Source: Hyphomicrobiales bacterium (GTDB lineage: Bacteria > Pseudomonadota > Alphaproteobacteria > Rhizobiales > Beijerinckiaceae). Taken from it: 35,552 nt of DNA. Every line of letters starts with the position of its first letter. The first letter of the stretch is position 1. Shown piece after piece: positions 1 through 7,486 of the stretch. The DNA is taken from NCBI GenBank assembly GCA_027487245.1, contig JAIYDY010000100.1, positions 1 to 35,552 on the forward strand. Reading direction: 5' to 3'. The position numbers and the translations under genes were made by a program. The notes below the pieces were generated by a model. That model ran no database searches. It worked only from the letters and a program-made list of their open reading frames with translations, and was not told the origin of the DNA.

Positions 1-1
1 C

Positions 2-559
2 GTGCAGATGCGCGTGGAGATCAAGAAACTGCAGCGCGCGCTGGGTGTGACCTCGATCTATGTCACCCATGATCAGGTCGAGGCCATGACCTTGTCCGAC
101 AAGCTGGTGGTGATGAGCGCCGGGCGGGTGGAGCAGATGGGCCTTCCCAACGATGTCTACCGCAAGCCGGCGTCGAGGTTCGTTGCCACCTTCATCGGCT
201 CGCCTCCGATGAACATCGCCAAGGGCGTGGTCAGGGGCAAGGGGGCGGTCAGCATTGGCGATGTCGTGCTGCCGGTGTCCGACATGGCTGCCGATCTGGT
301 GCCCGGTGCCGCCATCGAGGTCGGGCTCAGGCCGGAAGACCTCATCGTGACGCCCAACGGCTCGCTGACCATGGCCGTCGACTTCATCGAGGAACTGGGC
401 GCAACCCAGCTGTTCCACGGCACGCTCGGCGGCGCGGCGCTGGTCATCCAGGCCGCATCCGGGCTGGTGCCGTCCGATTCGAAGGCACTCAACCTGACCA
501 TCGATCCGGCCAAGGTGCATCTGTTCGACATGGAAACCGGCGTGCGCCGCGGACTTTGA
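2..559 (+). CDS. ABC transporter ATP-binding protein, MalK/UgpC family (3' part)
   Basis: This is the C-terminal part of an ABC ATPase that energises import of a sugar or polyol-type solute. The gene is cut by the window edge: the frame is open from the first complete codon at position 2, so the Walker A, Q-loop and signature motif lie outside. What remains starts just after the D-loop. It shows the switch region with the H-loop histidine ([15 protein letters not shown]), the conserved SAGRVEQMG strand and the FIGSPPMN motif, which is typical of the MalK/UgpC/ThuK group. About 110 residues of TOBE/regulatory domain follow, containing the GLRPEDL motif. The partner permeases and binding protein would lie upstream of the window. 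Family assignment is firm; the substrate cannot be read. The gene converges with moeA, leaving a 21-base gap. Confidence 0.93.
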   Translation: MQMRVEIKKLQRALGVTSIYVTHDQVEAMTLSDKLVVMSAGRVEQMGLPNDVYRKPASRFVATFIGSPPMNIAKGVVRGKGAVSIGDVVLPVSDMAADLVPGAAIEVGLRPEDLIVTPNGSLTMAVDFIEELGATQLFHGTLGGAALVIQAASGLVPSDSKALNLTIDPAKVHLFDMETGVRRGL

Positions 560-580
560 AGCGCGGCCTTCGGGCCCGTA

Positions 581-1834
581 TCAGGTCAGGTCACGGTAGC
601 CGATGAACGCCACCGGCGCGCCCGCGCCAAGCTCGGTCACGTCATCGGCGAGTTCGATCAGCCCATCCGTCTCGGTGAGCGAGCTCAGCACACCGGCACC
701 ATCGCGCGGGTGCTTGTGCGCCTCGAAATGGCCATCCGCCAGCGCCGCCAGGGTGACGCGGACATATTCGCGCCGGCCCGTTTTCTTGCGATAGTTGAAC
801 CCGGCCCGCACCAGCATCCGGCGAGGCTCGTGCCAGAGCGCACCGGAAAGACGCGCCAGCAAGGGGCGCACCACGAAGGCAAAGGTGACGAACACTGCAA
901 CAGGATTGCCCGGCAGACCCACGAACGCCTTGCCGTCGATGACGCCAAGCGCCACGGGCCGGCCCGGCTTGATGGCGAGCCGCCAGAACACCAGCGACCC
1001 GATGCTTTCGACAGCCGGCTTGACGTGATCCTCCTCGCCGGTCGAGACACCGCCCGAGGTCAGCACCAGATCGCACTGCCCGGCGGCCTGCTGCAGCCTC
1101 AGCGCGAGCTCGCCCTGCCGGTCCCTGAGGATGCCAAGGTCGACGGCCTCGGCCCCCGCGCGCTGCACCAGCGACAGAAGCATGATCCGGTTGGAATCGT
1201 GAATGCCCGCTTCAGGCAGCGGGTGCCCCGCCTCGGTCAGTTCATCGCCGGTCGAGAATACGCCGACCTTCAGCTTGCGGCGCACTGACAGCTGGCTTTT
1301 GCCAAGGGCAGCCGCCATCGCAAGTTCCTGCGGGCCAAGCCGCGTGCCTGCTGCGAGCGCGCGGGCGCCGACGGCGATGTCTTCGCCGGCGAGGCGCATG
1401 TTGGCTCCGCGCTTCAGCCCGCCGGGCAACACGACGGCTTCGCCATCGGCAGCAACATCCTCCTGCATGAAAACGGTGTCGGCATCGGGCGGCATCGGCG
1501 CGCCGGTGAACACGCGCACCGCGCCGCCGGCGACTGGAACAGGTGATGCCGCTGCGCCGGCAGCAACGCGCCCGAGAACTGGCAGGCGTGTTTGTCCGGC
1601 AGCAGCCAGATCGGCGTGGCGAACCGCATAGCCATCCACAGCCGAGTTGGCAAAGGGCGGCAATGGCAAACCCGCCACCAGATCGGCGGACAGCACGCGC
1701 CCGTCGGCCTGATGCAGCGGAACCATCTCGGCGCCGGCCACCGGCGCGATGCGTTCGGCCATCAGCCGTGCGGCATCCTCGATGGTGAGGAGAGGACCGC
1801 CGAAGGCGAAGCAATCATCGGTCAGTTGGGCCAT
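581..1834 (-). CDS. moeA: Molybdopterin molybdenumtransferase MoeA
   Basis: MoeA inserts molybdate into adenylylated molybdopterin, giving the molybdenum cofactor in the cytoplasm. The 417-residue product has normal MoeA length. It shows the N-terminal MoeA domains with the substrate-binding stretch PPFANSAVDGYAVR and the MoCF-binding domain with the LTSGGVSTGEEDHV motif. The GLPGNPVAVFVTF signature and a C-terminal beta-barrel domain follow. The ATG at 1834 lies inside the 3' end of mobB (20 bases of overlap), so translation is probably coupled. No good Shine-Dalgarno sequence is visible. Together with mobB it supplies the bis-MGD cofactor needed by the formate dehydrogenase encoded just upstream on the same strand. 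It could be transcribed by read-through of the terminator at 2497-2521 or from a promoter of its own. Confidence 0.96.
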   Translation of the reverse strand: MAQLTDDCFAFGGPLLTIEDAARLMAERIAPVAGAEMVPLHQADGRVLSADLVAGLPLPPFANSAVDGYAVRHADLAAAGQTRLPVLGRVAAGAAASPVPVAGGAVRVFTGAPMPPDADTVFMQEDVAADGEAVVLPGGLKRGANMRLAGEDIAVGARALAAGTRLGPQELAMAAALGKSQLSVRRKLKVGVFSTGDELTEAGHPLPEAGIHDSNRIMLLSLVQRAGAEAVDLGILRDRQGELALRLQQAAGQCDLVLTSGGVSTGEEDHVKPAVESIGSLVFWRLAIKPGRPVALGVIDGKAFVGLPGNPVAVFVTFAFVVRPLLARLSGALWHEPRRMLVRAGFNYRKKTGRREYVRVTLAALADGHFEAHKHPRDGAGVLSSLTETDGLIELADDVTELGAGAPVAFIGYRDLT

Positions 1835-2396
1835 GCGCCGGTGCCTGTGCGTTCAACCTGGACAAGACATCGGCGAGCGGCTCGGCAAAGGCAAGCACCA
1901 TTGCGGCAATCGCCTCGATGTCATCGAGATGCACCACCGGGCGGCCCGCAGCGGGAAAAGCAACGTCAGACGCCACGGCGACGATGCTGGCATCACCCGG
2001 ATGCATCGCAGGCTTGCCATTGCCGGCGCGGTGAACTTCGATCTTGCGGTGAGCCTCGCGCTTGAAGCCTTCGACCAGCACCAGGTCAACCGGCGAGAGC
2101 TTGCCAAGGAGATCGCCAAGCTTCGCCTCCGGTTCGCCCCGCAGCTCATGCATCAGCGCCCAGCGGCGACCGCTCGAGATAAGAACCTCGCTGGCACCTG
2201 CGAGCCGGTGGCTGTGGGAATCCTTGCCCGGCACATCGACATCGAAGGCATGATGCGCGTGCTTGAGGGTCGAGACGCTGGACCCATGCGCCACCAGATG
2301 CGGGATCAGTCTGGTCAGCAGCGTGGTCTTGCCCGCTCCGCTCCAGCCGGCAAGTCCGATCACGCGGGAGGTTGTGTTGCTGGTCGCAAATGCCAT
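1815..2396 (-). CDS. mobB: Molybdopterin-guanine dinucleotide biosynthesis adaptor MobB
   Basis: MobB is a small P-loop GTPase that assists MobA in attaching GMP to molybdopterin, forming MGD. The 193-residue product begins, after a short leader, with the beta strand RVIGLAGWSG and a Walker A motif GWSGAGKTT (residues 17-25). It continues with the family-typical STLKHAHHAFDVD and DLVLVEGFK motifs. I chose the ATG at 2396 because the conserved core starts only ten residues later. The frame is open back to 2492, and GTG at 2426 is an alternative. None has a clear ribosome-binding site. It overlaps moeA by 20 bases and sits 57 bases after the end of the formate dehydrogenase gamma gene's downstream terminator hairpin region, in keeping with a role in cofactor supply to that enzyme. 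Confidence 0.93.
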   Translation of the reverse strand: MAFATSNTTSRVIGLAGWSGAGKTTLLTRLIPHLVAHGSSVSTLKHAHHAFDVDVPGKDSHSHRLAGASEVLISSGRRWALMHELRGEPEAKLGDLLGKLSPVDLVLVEGFKREAHRKIEVHRAGNGKPAMHPGDASIVAVASDVAFPAAGRPVVHLDDIEAIAAMVLAFAEPLADVLSRLNAQAPAHGPTDR

Positions 2397-2496
2397 GGCG
2401 TTGGGATCGATCGTCTTGCGGGACACATCTGCGGCGGGGGATGCCGCCTCATGTGCTGCACTGCTTTGCCATTGCCGTGCCTGCCTTGACAACGAA

Positions 2497-2521
2497 AAAG
2501 CCGGGCAGCGAGCCCGGCTTT
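2497..2521 (-). terminator. Rho-independent terminator of the fdh operon
   Basis: A perfect 10-bp stem (AAAGCCGGGC / GCCCGGCTTT) with a 5-base loop is followed, on the minus strand, by a T-run (GGCTTTTTCG). It lies 33 bases past the stop codon of the formate dehydrogenase gamma gene and before mobB, so it closes the structural operon or attenuates read-through into mobB-moeA. The stem is A/T-flanked on both sides, but the plus strand has no gene that needs it. Confidence 0.88.
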
Positions 2522-2553
2522 CGAGAGGTTTGTGATTGGGTTCGGTGCGCTGG

Positions 2554-3564
2554 TTACTCGGCAGGCTGCATGGCCGCTGGCACGACGCCCTTCTTCATCT
2601 CGTCCTCGACCCAGAGGCTGTGATGTTCCTTGGCCCAGTTGAGATCGACCTCGCCCGAACCCATGGCATCGAACGCGCCTTCCATGCCGATCGAGCCGAT
2701 GTAGGCATGGGCCAGCATCGCGCCGATCAGCAGCATGCTGACCACGCCATGGACGACGTTCCAGAACTGGAGGTTCAGCACGCCGCCCGCCGTGTAGGGG
2801 AAGAGCAGATACCAGCCTGAAACGGATAGGACCGCACCGCCAAGGATGACAGACCAGAAGACCATCTTCTGGCCGCCGTTGAAGCGCTTGGCCTTCGGAT
2901 GACCCTTGCCGATCAGGCCGCCCCCCTGTGCGAACCACTGCACATCGATCATGCCGGGGATGTTGTCCTTCACCCAGATCAGGAACATCAGTGCCAGTCC
3001 GACCATGAACGGGAATGCGAGATAGTTGTGGGCATACTTGCCAAGCTGGGCGGCAGCGGCAAATGCGGATTCGCCGAGCAGCGGAATGAGGATCGTCTTG
3101 CCGAAGGTGATGTTGAGGCCGGACAGGGCCAGCACGATGAAGCATCCTGCTGTCGTCCAGTGCACGAAACGGTCAAAACTGCCGAACCGGGTGATCGTGC
3201 GGTTGGTTGGCCCGCCAGAAATCATGATCTTGCCGCGGGTGAAATAGAACACAACCAGCAGGGCCAGCATGCCGAGAATGGCGATGCCGCCGATCAGGTG
3301 CATGGTGCCCTGGTGGAATTCGCGCCATTCGCGGCCGGCTGGCCGGATCAGTGTCGCGGACTTGGCATCGGGAATTGTGACGCGCCCGCCGATTTCAGCA
3401 GCTGAGCCAGGCTTCAGGGCATTGAGAAGCTGGTCTTCTGTCACCGACCTGGCTGTCGGATTGATCGGAGCACCCTGCTGCGCGGCGACCGGGGTCGACA
3501 GGCCAAGGCCGATGACCATGGCAACCATGGCAAGGAACGAAAGAATGGACCGCGTCAGACGCAT
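2554..3564 (-). CDS. fdhC: Formate dehydrogenase gamma subunit, cytochrome b
   Basis: This membrane cytochrome b subunit anchors formate dehydrogenase and passes electrons from the Fe-S subunit to quinone. The 336-residue product starts with a hydrophobic leader (residues 1-28, likely cleaved after VAA) and a periplasmic stretch of about 55 residues. Five hydrophobic segments follow, near 88-108, 134-152, 181-198, 234-256 and 268-290. Histidines suitable as haem b or quinone-site ligands are H89, H135 (FVHW), H179, H272 and H286. The N-terminal extension makes it longer than E. coli FdoI and matches the FDH3/FdhC type. The start is supported by CCGGAGGGACATC just before the ATG. It is the last structural gene, 90 bases after the beta-subunit gene, and is followed by a strong terminator. 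Confidence 0.94.
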   Translation of the reverse strand: MRLTRSILSFLAMVAMVIGLGLSTPVAAQQGAPINPTARSVTEDQLLNALKPGSAAEIGGRVTIPDAKSATLIRPAGREWREFHQGTMHLIGGIAILGMLALLVVFYFTRGKIMISGGPTNRTITRFGSFDRFVHWTTAGCFIVLALSGLNITFGKTILIPLLGESAFAAAAQLGKYAHNYLAFPFMVGLALMFLIWVKDNIPGMIDVQWFAQGGGLIGKGHPKAKRFNGGQKMVFWSVILGGAVLSVSGWYLLFPYTAGGVLNLQFWNVVHGVVSMLLIGAMLAHAYIGSIGMEGAFDAMGSGEVDLNWAKEHHSLWVEDEMKKGVVPAAMQPAE

Positions 3565-3622
3565 GATGTCCCTCCGGAAACTGTGAATTGAGGCAAAAGC
3601 TTGAGGTTCTCGAACGAGCGAT

Positions 3623-3645
3623 GGCCGCCAGTCTCGCTGGCGGCC
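3623..3645 (-). other. Intercistronic hairpin between fdhB and fdhC
   Basis: A perfect 9-bp inverted repeat (GGCCGCCAG / CTGGCGGCC, 5-base loop) lies 9 bases beyond the beta-subunit stop codon, inside the 90-base gap before the gamma-subunit gene. In the direction of transcription no T-run follows, so it does not look like an intrinsic terminator. An RNA-processing or mRNA-stability element that tunes the ratio of soluble to membrane subunits is a fair guess. On the plus strand a short TTTGT follows, but no plus-strand gene ends here. Confidence 0.6.
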
Positions 3646-3654
3646 TTTGTCTCG

Positions 3655-4251
3655 TCAGATGGCGACGGTTTCCTTGTAGGCCGTCTTCCAGCCCCAGGCT
3701 CCGGAGCCATAGCCGCGCTTGACCACCCGTTCCTTGTAGATCTTGGCGATGATGTCGCCATCACCGGCCAACAGGGACTTGGTCGAGCACATTTCCGCGC
3801 AGAGCGGCAGCTTGCCCTCTGCCAGACGGTTGGAGCCATACTTCTGGAATTCGGCGGGCGACAGGTCCGCCTCTGGCCCGCCGGCGCAGAAGGTGCACTT
3901 GTCCATCTTGCCGCGCGAACCGAAGTTGCCGACCTTGGGATACTGCGGTGCGCCAAACGGGCAGGCGTAGAAGCAGTAGCCGCAGCCGATGCACAGGTCC
4001 TTGGAGTGCAGCACCACCTTGTCGACCGTCACGTAGAAGCAGTCGACCGGGCACACGGCGGCGCAGGGCGCATCCGTGCAGTGCATGCAGGCCATCGAGA
4101 TCGAACGCTCGCCGGGCTTGCCGTCATTGATGGTGACGACACGACGCCGGTTGATGCCCCATGGCACATCGTTCTCGTTCTTGCAGGCGGTGACGCAGGC
4201 GTTGCACTCGATGCAGCGGTCAGCGTCGCAGAGAAATTTCATCCGAGCCAT
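3655..4251 (-). CDS. fdhB: Formate dehydrogenase beta subunit (FDH3 type, four [4Fe-4S])
   Basis: This ferredoxin-like subunit carries electrons from the catalytic subunit to the membrane cytochrome b. The 198-residue product has four cysteine sets: C13/C16/C19/C23, C55/C58/C63/C67, C87/C90/C93/C97 and C119/C122/C151/C155, enough for four [4Fe-4S] clusters. It is about 100 residues shorter than E. coli FdoH and lacks that protein's C-terminal membrane helix, so it fits the FDH3 beta class. The ATG at 4251 is preceded by GAGGAGGAATGTAATT, a strong ribosome-binding site. An in-frame upstream start at 4269 would overlap fdhA and is less likely. The gap to fdhA is 14 bases, so the two are clearly cotranscribed. 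Confidence 0.96.
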   Translation of the reverse strand: MARMKFLCDADRCIECNACVTACKNENDVPWGINRRRVVTINDGKPGERSISMACMHCTDAPCAAVCPVDCFYVTVDKVVLHSKDLCIGCGYCFYACPFGAPQYPKVGNFGSRGKMDKCTFCAGGPEADLSPAEFQKYGSNRLAEGKLPLCAEMCSTKSLLAGDGDIIAKIYKERVVKRGYGSGAWGWKTAYKETVAI

Positions 4252-4265
4252 AATTACATTCCTCC

Positions 4266-7241
4266 TCAAGCCGCCGCGATCTGGACAAGGGTGACCTTGC
4301 CTTCATGCATGCCGGTGACCGGGTCATAGCCGTAGGTCGTGACCGTATTGACGCTTTCGCCGAGCACGATCGGGTCCGTTCCCTTGGGATAGTTCCCGCG
4401 CTGGTCGACGCCCTGGTAGAACCCGCCGAAGTGGAAGGGCATCCAGGCCACACCCTTGCCGACACGCTCGGTGACGAGCGCCTTGACACGGGCCTTGCTG
4501 TTGTTTTCCGGGCCGGACACCCAGACGAACTGGCCGTCCTTGATGCCGCGCGCATTGGCGTCATCGGGGCTGATCTCGACGAACATGTCCTGCTGCAATT
4601 CAGCGAGCCACTTGTTCGAGCGCGTCTCTTCGCCGCCGCCCTCGTATTCGACCAGACGGCCGGAGGTGAGGATGATCGGGAAGTTCTTGGCAACGCCCTT
4701 CTCGATGGCCGCCTTCTGGAAGGTGGTGTGAAGGTTTGGAATGCGAAGCGTGCGCTCGTCCGGACGTGCCGGCCACTTGGCGACCAGATCCACACGCGGG
4801 GTGTAGATCGGCTCGCGGTGGGTTGGGATCGGATCGGGCAGGTTCCACGCATTGGCGCGGGCCTTGCCGTTGCCGAAGGGCACGCAGCCATGCATCAGGG
4901 CCACCCGCTGGATGCCGCCCGAAAGGTCGACCGCCCAGCTCACGCCGTCGGGGCTATTGCCGCCGATCGAGTTGATGGTGGCGGCCTCTGCCGGCGTCAG
5001 GTCCTTGTCCCACCCGAGGCGCTTGAGCATCCCCATGGTGAACTCGGGGTAGCCATCCTTGATCTCCGAGCCCTTGGGCCAGGAACCCTCGGCCAGCAGC
5101 GTGACGTTGACCTTGCTGCCATCGGGACGGGTTTCCTCGCGGGTCACACCGAAACGCGGACGGAAGGCACCGCCCCCGTTGATCGGCTCGAGCGAGGTAT
5201 CATAGAGCACGTGGGTGCCGGGATGCTTCATCTCCGGCGTGCCCCAGCATGGCCATGGCAGCCCGAAGAAGTCATTCTCGACGGGCGATCCCTTGGCACC
5301 ACGCAGCGTCACCAGATCGAACTTGTCCTGGTGCTCCATGTGCAGCTTCAGGCGTTCCGGCGACTGGCCGGTGTAGCCGGTCGACCAGCCACCGCGGTTG
5401 ATCTCGCGCAGCACGGATTCGGCCTGGGGCTCCATGCCGTACTTGCCCTTGACCATCTGGATGTTCTTGAACATGTCGCCGGCGAAACCGAGCTTCTCGG
5501 CCAGCTTGTAGATGACCCAGTAGTCGTTGGCGGATTCGAAGATCGGTTCGACCACCTTCTCGCCCCACTGGATCGAGCGGTTCGAGCAGGTCCGCGAGCC
5601 ATCGCACTCGAACTGGGTCGCAATCGGCAGCAGGTAGGTGCCGTTCTTGCGCTTGGCCAGCGAGACGAAGTTGGTCGGATGGGGATCGGCCACGACCAGC
5701 AGGTCGAGGTTTTCAAGCGCCTTCACGGAATCCGGGATGCGCGGAATGGTGTTTCCGCCATGGCCGAAGACGATCATCGCCTTGAGGTTGTCCTTCTGGT
5801 CGACCTGTTCGGCCGGCAGCGAGGCGGCATCGAACCAGCGTGTCGAGGTGTGGCCCGACGTCTCCATGTTCGCCTTGCGGTTGCGGGCAGGGCGACCGCC
5901 CTTGGCCGGCACCTCGTCGAAGCGGCTCTGGAGATAGTCATAAGAGACATCCCAGACGCGGCCCCAGTGACGCCAGGCCCCTTCGACCAGCCCGTAGTAG
6001 AGCGGCAGGTTGCCGACATCGAGGCCCATGTCCGTCGCGCCCTGCACATTGCAGTGGCCACGGAAGATGTTGGCGCCGTTGCCCATGCCGCCGACATTGC
6101 CGGTGGCCAGCAGCAGCGTGCAGATGGCGCGCACGTTGGCCGTGCCAACCGTGTGCTGCGTCACGCCCATGCACCAGATGAAGGTGGCAGGCTTGACCTT
6201 GGCGAAGGTCTCGGCCGCACGCTTGAGCTGGGCTTCCGGAATGCCGGTGATGTCCTCGACCGTCTTGGGGTCGTACTTCTCGATTTCCTTCAGGGCATCG
6301 GCCATCCCGTAGACGCGCTGGGAGATGAACTCCTTGTCTTCCCAGCCGTTCTTGAAGATGTGCCACATCATGCCCCAGATCACGGCGATGTCCGTGCCCG
6401 AGCGGAAGCGCACATACTCGGTGGCATGGGCTGCGGTGCGGGTCATGCGCGGATCGAACACGATCACGTTGGCGCGGTTGATTTCCTTACCGGCCAGGAT
6501 GTGCTGCATCGAGACGGGGTGCGCCTCGGCTGCGTTCGAGCCCATGAAGATCACGGTCTTGGCGTTGCGAATGTCGTTGTACGAATTCGTCATGGCGCCA
6601 TAGCCCCAGGTGTTCGCAACGCCCGCCACCGTGGTGGAGTGGCAGATGCGGGCCTGGTGATCGACGTTGTTGGTGCCCCAGAAGGCCGCGAACTTGCGGA
6701 ACAGGTAGGCGCCCTCGTTCGAGAACTTGGCCGAGCCGAGCAGGTAGGCCGAGTCAGCGCCGGACTTGGCGCGGATTTCGAGCATTTTGTCGCCGATCTC
6801 GGAAATCGCCTGTTCCCAGGAGATCTTGGTCCACTGGCCTTCAACCAGTTTCATCGGATACTTGATGCGGCGGTCGCCGTGGACCAGTTCACGGACCGAT
6901 GCGCCCTTGGCGCAATGGGTGCCGCGGTTGATCGGGCTTTCCCAGGCGGGCTCCTGCCCGACCCAGACGCCGTTGGCGACTTCGGCCTTGACCGTGCAGC
7001 CGACCGAGCAGTGCGTGCAGATGTTCTTGACGACCTTGGTGCCCGTCGCCGGGCCGAAGCCGGCAGCTTCCGCCTTGCGCACGGCACCGATCTGGATCGA
7101 GCCGGCCACCGCGAGGCCGCCAGCCACCAGGCCCGAGCGGCGCAGGAAGGACCGGCGGTCCATCACACCGGATGACAGGCCGCCGAGGGCTGCCTGAAGC
7201 TTGCCGCGCGAGGCGTCGGCGCTCTTGCGTTTGATGAGCAT
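4266..7241 (-). CDS. fdhA: Formate dehydrogenase catalytic (alpha) subunit, Cys type, Tat-exported
   Basis: This is the molybdenum (or tungsten) bis-MGD enzyme that oxidises formate to CO2, probably on the periplasmic face. The 991-residue product carries a twin-arginine signal (RRSFLRRS, arginines 29-30, then a hydrophobic stretch and AEA). It has a [4Fe-4S] site C75/C78/C82/C110 and the long DMSO-reductase-family core ending in a molydopterin dinucleotide-binding domain. At the metal-ligand position the sequence reads RIC(200)H(201)STT. E. coli FdnG/FdoG has selenocysteine at this point, so this is a cysteine enzyme and needs no SECIS. The start has GGGGAGCGACAC upstream. It lies 12 bases after a small Tat-signal gene and 14 before fdhB. 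Nothing looks broken. Its bis-MGD would come from mobB/moeA nearby. FdhD, the sulfurtransferase usually needed, is not in the window. Confidence 0.97.
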   Translation of the reverse strand: MLIKRKSADASRGKLQAALGGLSSGVMDRRSFLRRSGLVAGGLAVAGSIQIGAVRKAEAAGFGPATGTKVVKNICTHCSVGCTVKAEVANGVWVGQEPAWESPINRGTHCAKGASVRELVHGDRRIKYPMKLVEGQWTKISWEQAISEIGDKMLEIRAKSGADSAYLLGSAKFSNEGAYLFRKFAAFWGTNNVDHQARICHSTTVAGVANTWGYGAMTNSYNDIRNAKTVIFMGSNAAEAHPVSMQHILAGKEINRANVIVFDPRMTRTAAHATEYVRFRSGTDIAVIWGMMWHIFKNGWEDKEFISQRVYGMADALKEIEKYDPKTVEDITGIPEAQLKRAAETFAKVKPATFIWCMGVTQHTVGTANVRAICTLLLATGNVGGMGNGANIFRGHCNVQGATDMGLDVGNLPLYYGLVEGAWRHWGRVWDVSYDYLQSRFDEVPAKGGRPARNRKANMETSGHTSTRWFDAASLPAEQVDQKDNLKAMIVFGHGGNTIPRIPDSVKALENLDLLVVADPHPTNFVSLAKRKNGTYLLPIATQFECDGSRTCSNRSIQWGEKVVEPIFESANDYWVIYKLAEKLGFAGDMFKNIQMVKGKYGMEPQAESVLREINRGGWSTGYTGQSPERLKLHMEHQDKFDLVTLRGAKGSPVENDFFGLPWPCWGTPEMKHPGTHVLYDTSLEPINGGGAFRPRFGVTREETRPDGSKVNVTLLAEGSWPKGSEIKDGYPEFTMGMLKRLGWDKDLTPAEAATINSIGGNSPDGVSWAVDLSGGIQRVALMHGCVPFGNGKARANAWNLPDPIPTHREPIYTPRVDLVAKWPARPDERTLRIPNLHTTFQKAAIEKGVAKNFPIILTSGRLVEYEGGGEETRSNKWLAELQQDMFVEISPDDANARGIKDGQFVWVSGPENNSKARVKALVTERVGKGVAWMPFHFGGFYQGVDQRGNYPKGTDPIVLGESVNTVTTYGYDPVTGMHEGKVTLVQIAAA

Positions 7242-7253
7242 GTGTCGCTCCCC

Positions 7254-7457
7254 TCAGTAGCTGTTGGTGCGGTAGAAGGCCTTGACGTGCTCGCTTTCGC
7301 GGTAGCGCGCCTTGGTTTCTTCCTTGCCAGGATCATAGGCGGCGGCGGGTGTGACCACGCCGGGCGCAACGGATGCGGCCGCAGCCGCGCCTCCGAGGCT
7401 GACGACTTTCATGAAGCCGCGGCGATCAAGCGCCTCTTTGGTCTTCTTCTCAGACAT
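7254..7457 (-). CDS. Small Tat-signal protein of formate dehydrogenase operon
   Basis: This 67-residue protein belongs to the small Tat-target proteins found directly upstream of formate dehydrogenase genes; its function is not known. It has a twin-arginine motif (DRRGFMKVV, arginines 12-13) and an Ala-rich hydrophobic stretch ending in AAA near residue 40. A short charged tail of about 27 residues follows (KEETKARYRESEHVKAFYR). No cysteine or cofactor motif is present in the mature part. The ATG at 7457 has GGGGAGGACAGACAG upstream; the frame extends to 7490 but without a better site. It sits 29 bases after the HTH-TorD gene and 12 before fdhA. A role as an assembly or escort partner of the catalytic subunit is inference from position only. 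Confidence 0.88.
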   Translation of the reverse strand: MSEKKTKEALDRRGFMKVVSLGGAAAAASVAPGVVTPAAAYDPGKEETKARYRESEHVKAFYRTNSY

Positions 7458-7486
7458 CTGTCTGTCCTCCCCAAAAAGCAGAAATC

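Noticed and set aside
565..576. GGCC-TTCG-GGCC hairpin between the ABC ATPase and moeA genes
   Set aside because: The stem is only 4 bp and no T-run follows on either strand; too weak to call a terminator.
4305..7175. Open frame of 956 codons on the plus strand opposite fdhA
   Set aside because: It is an antisense shadow caused by high GC and third-position bias; the product has no recognisable domain, while the minus strand encodes a complete formate dehydrogenase.
4266..7241. Possible selenocysteine (in-frame TGA) in fdhA
   Set aside because: The frame is uninterrupted and the ligand position is a cysteine codon.
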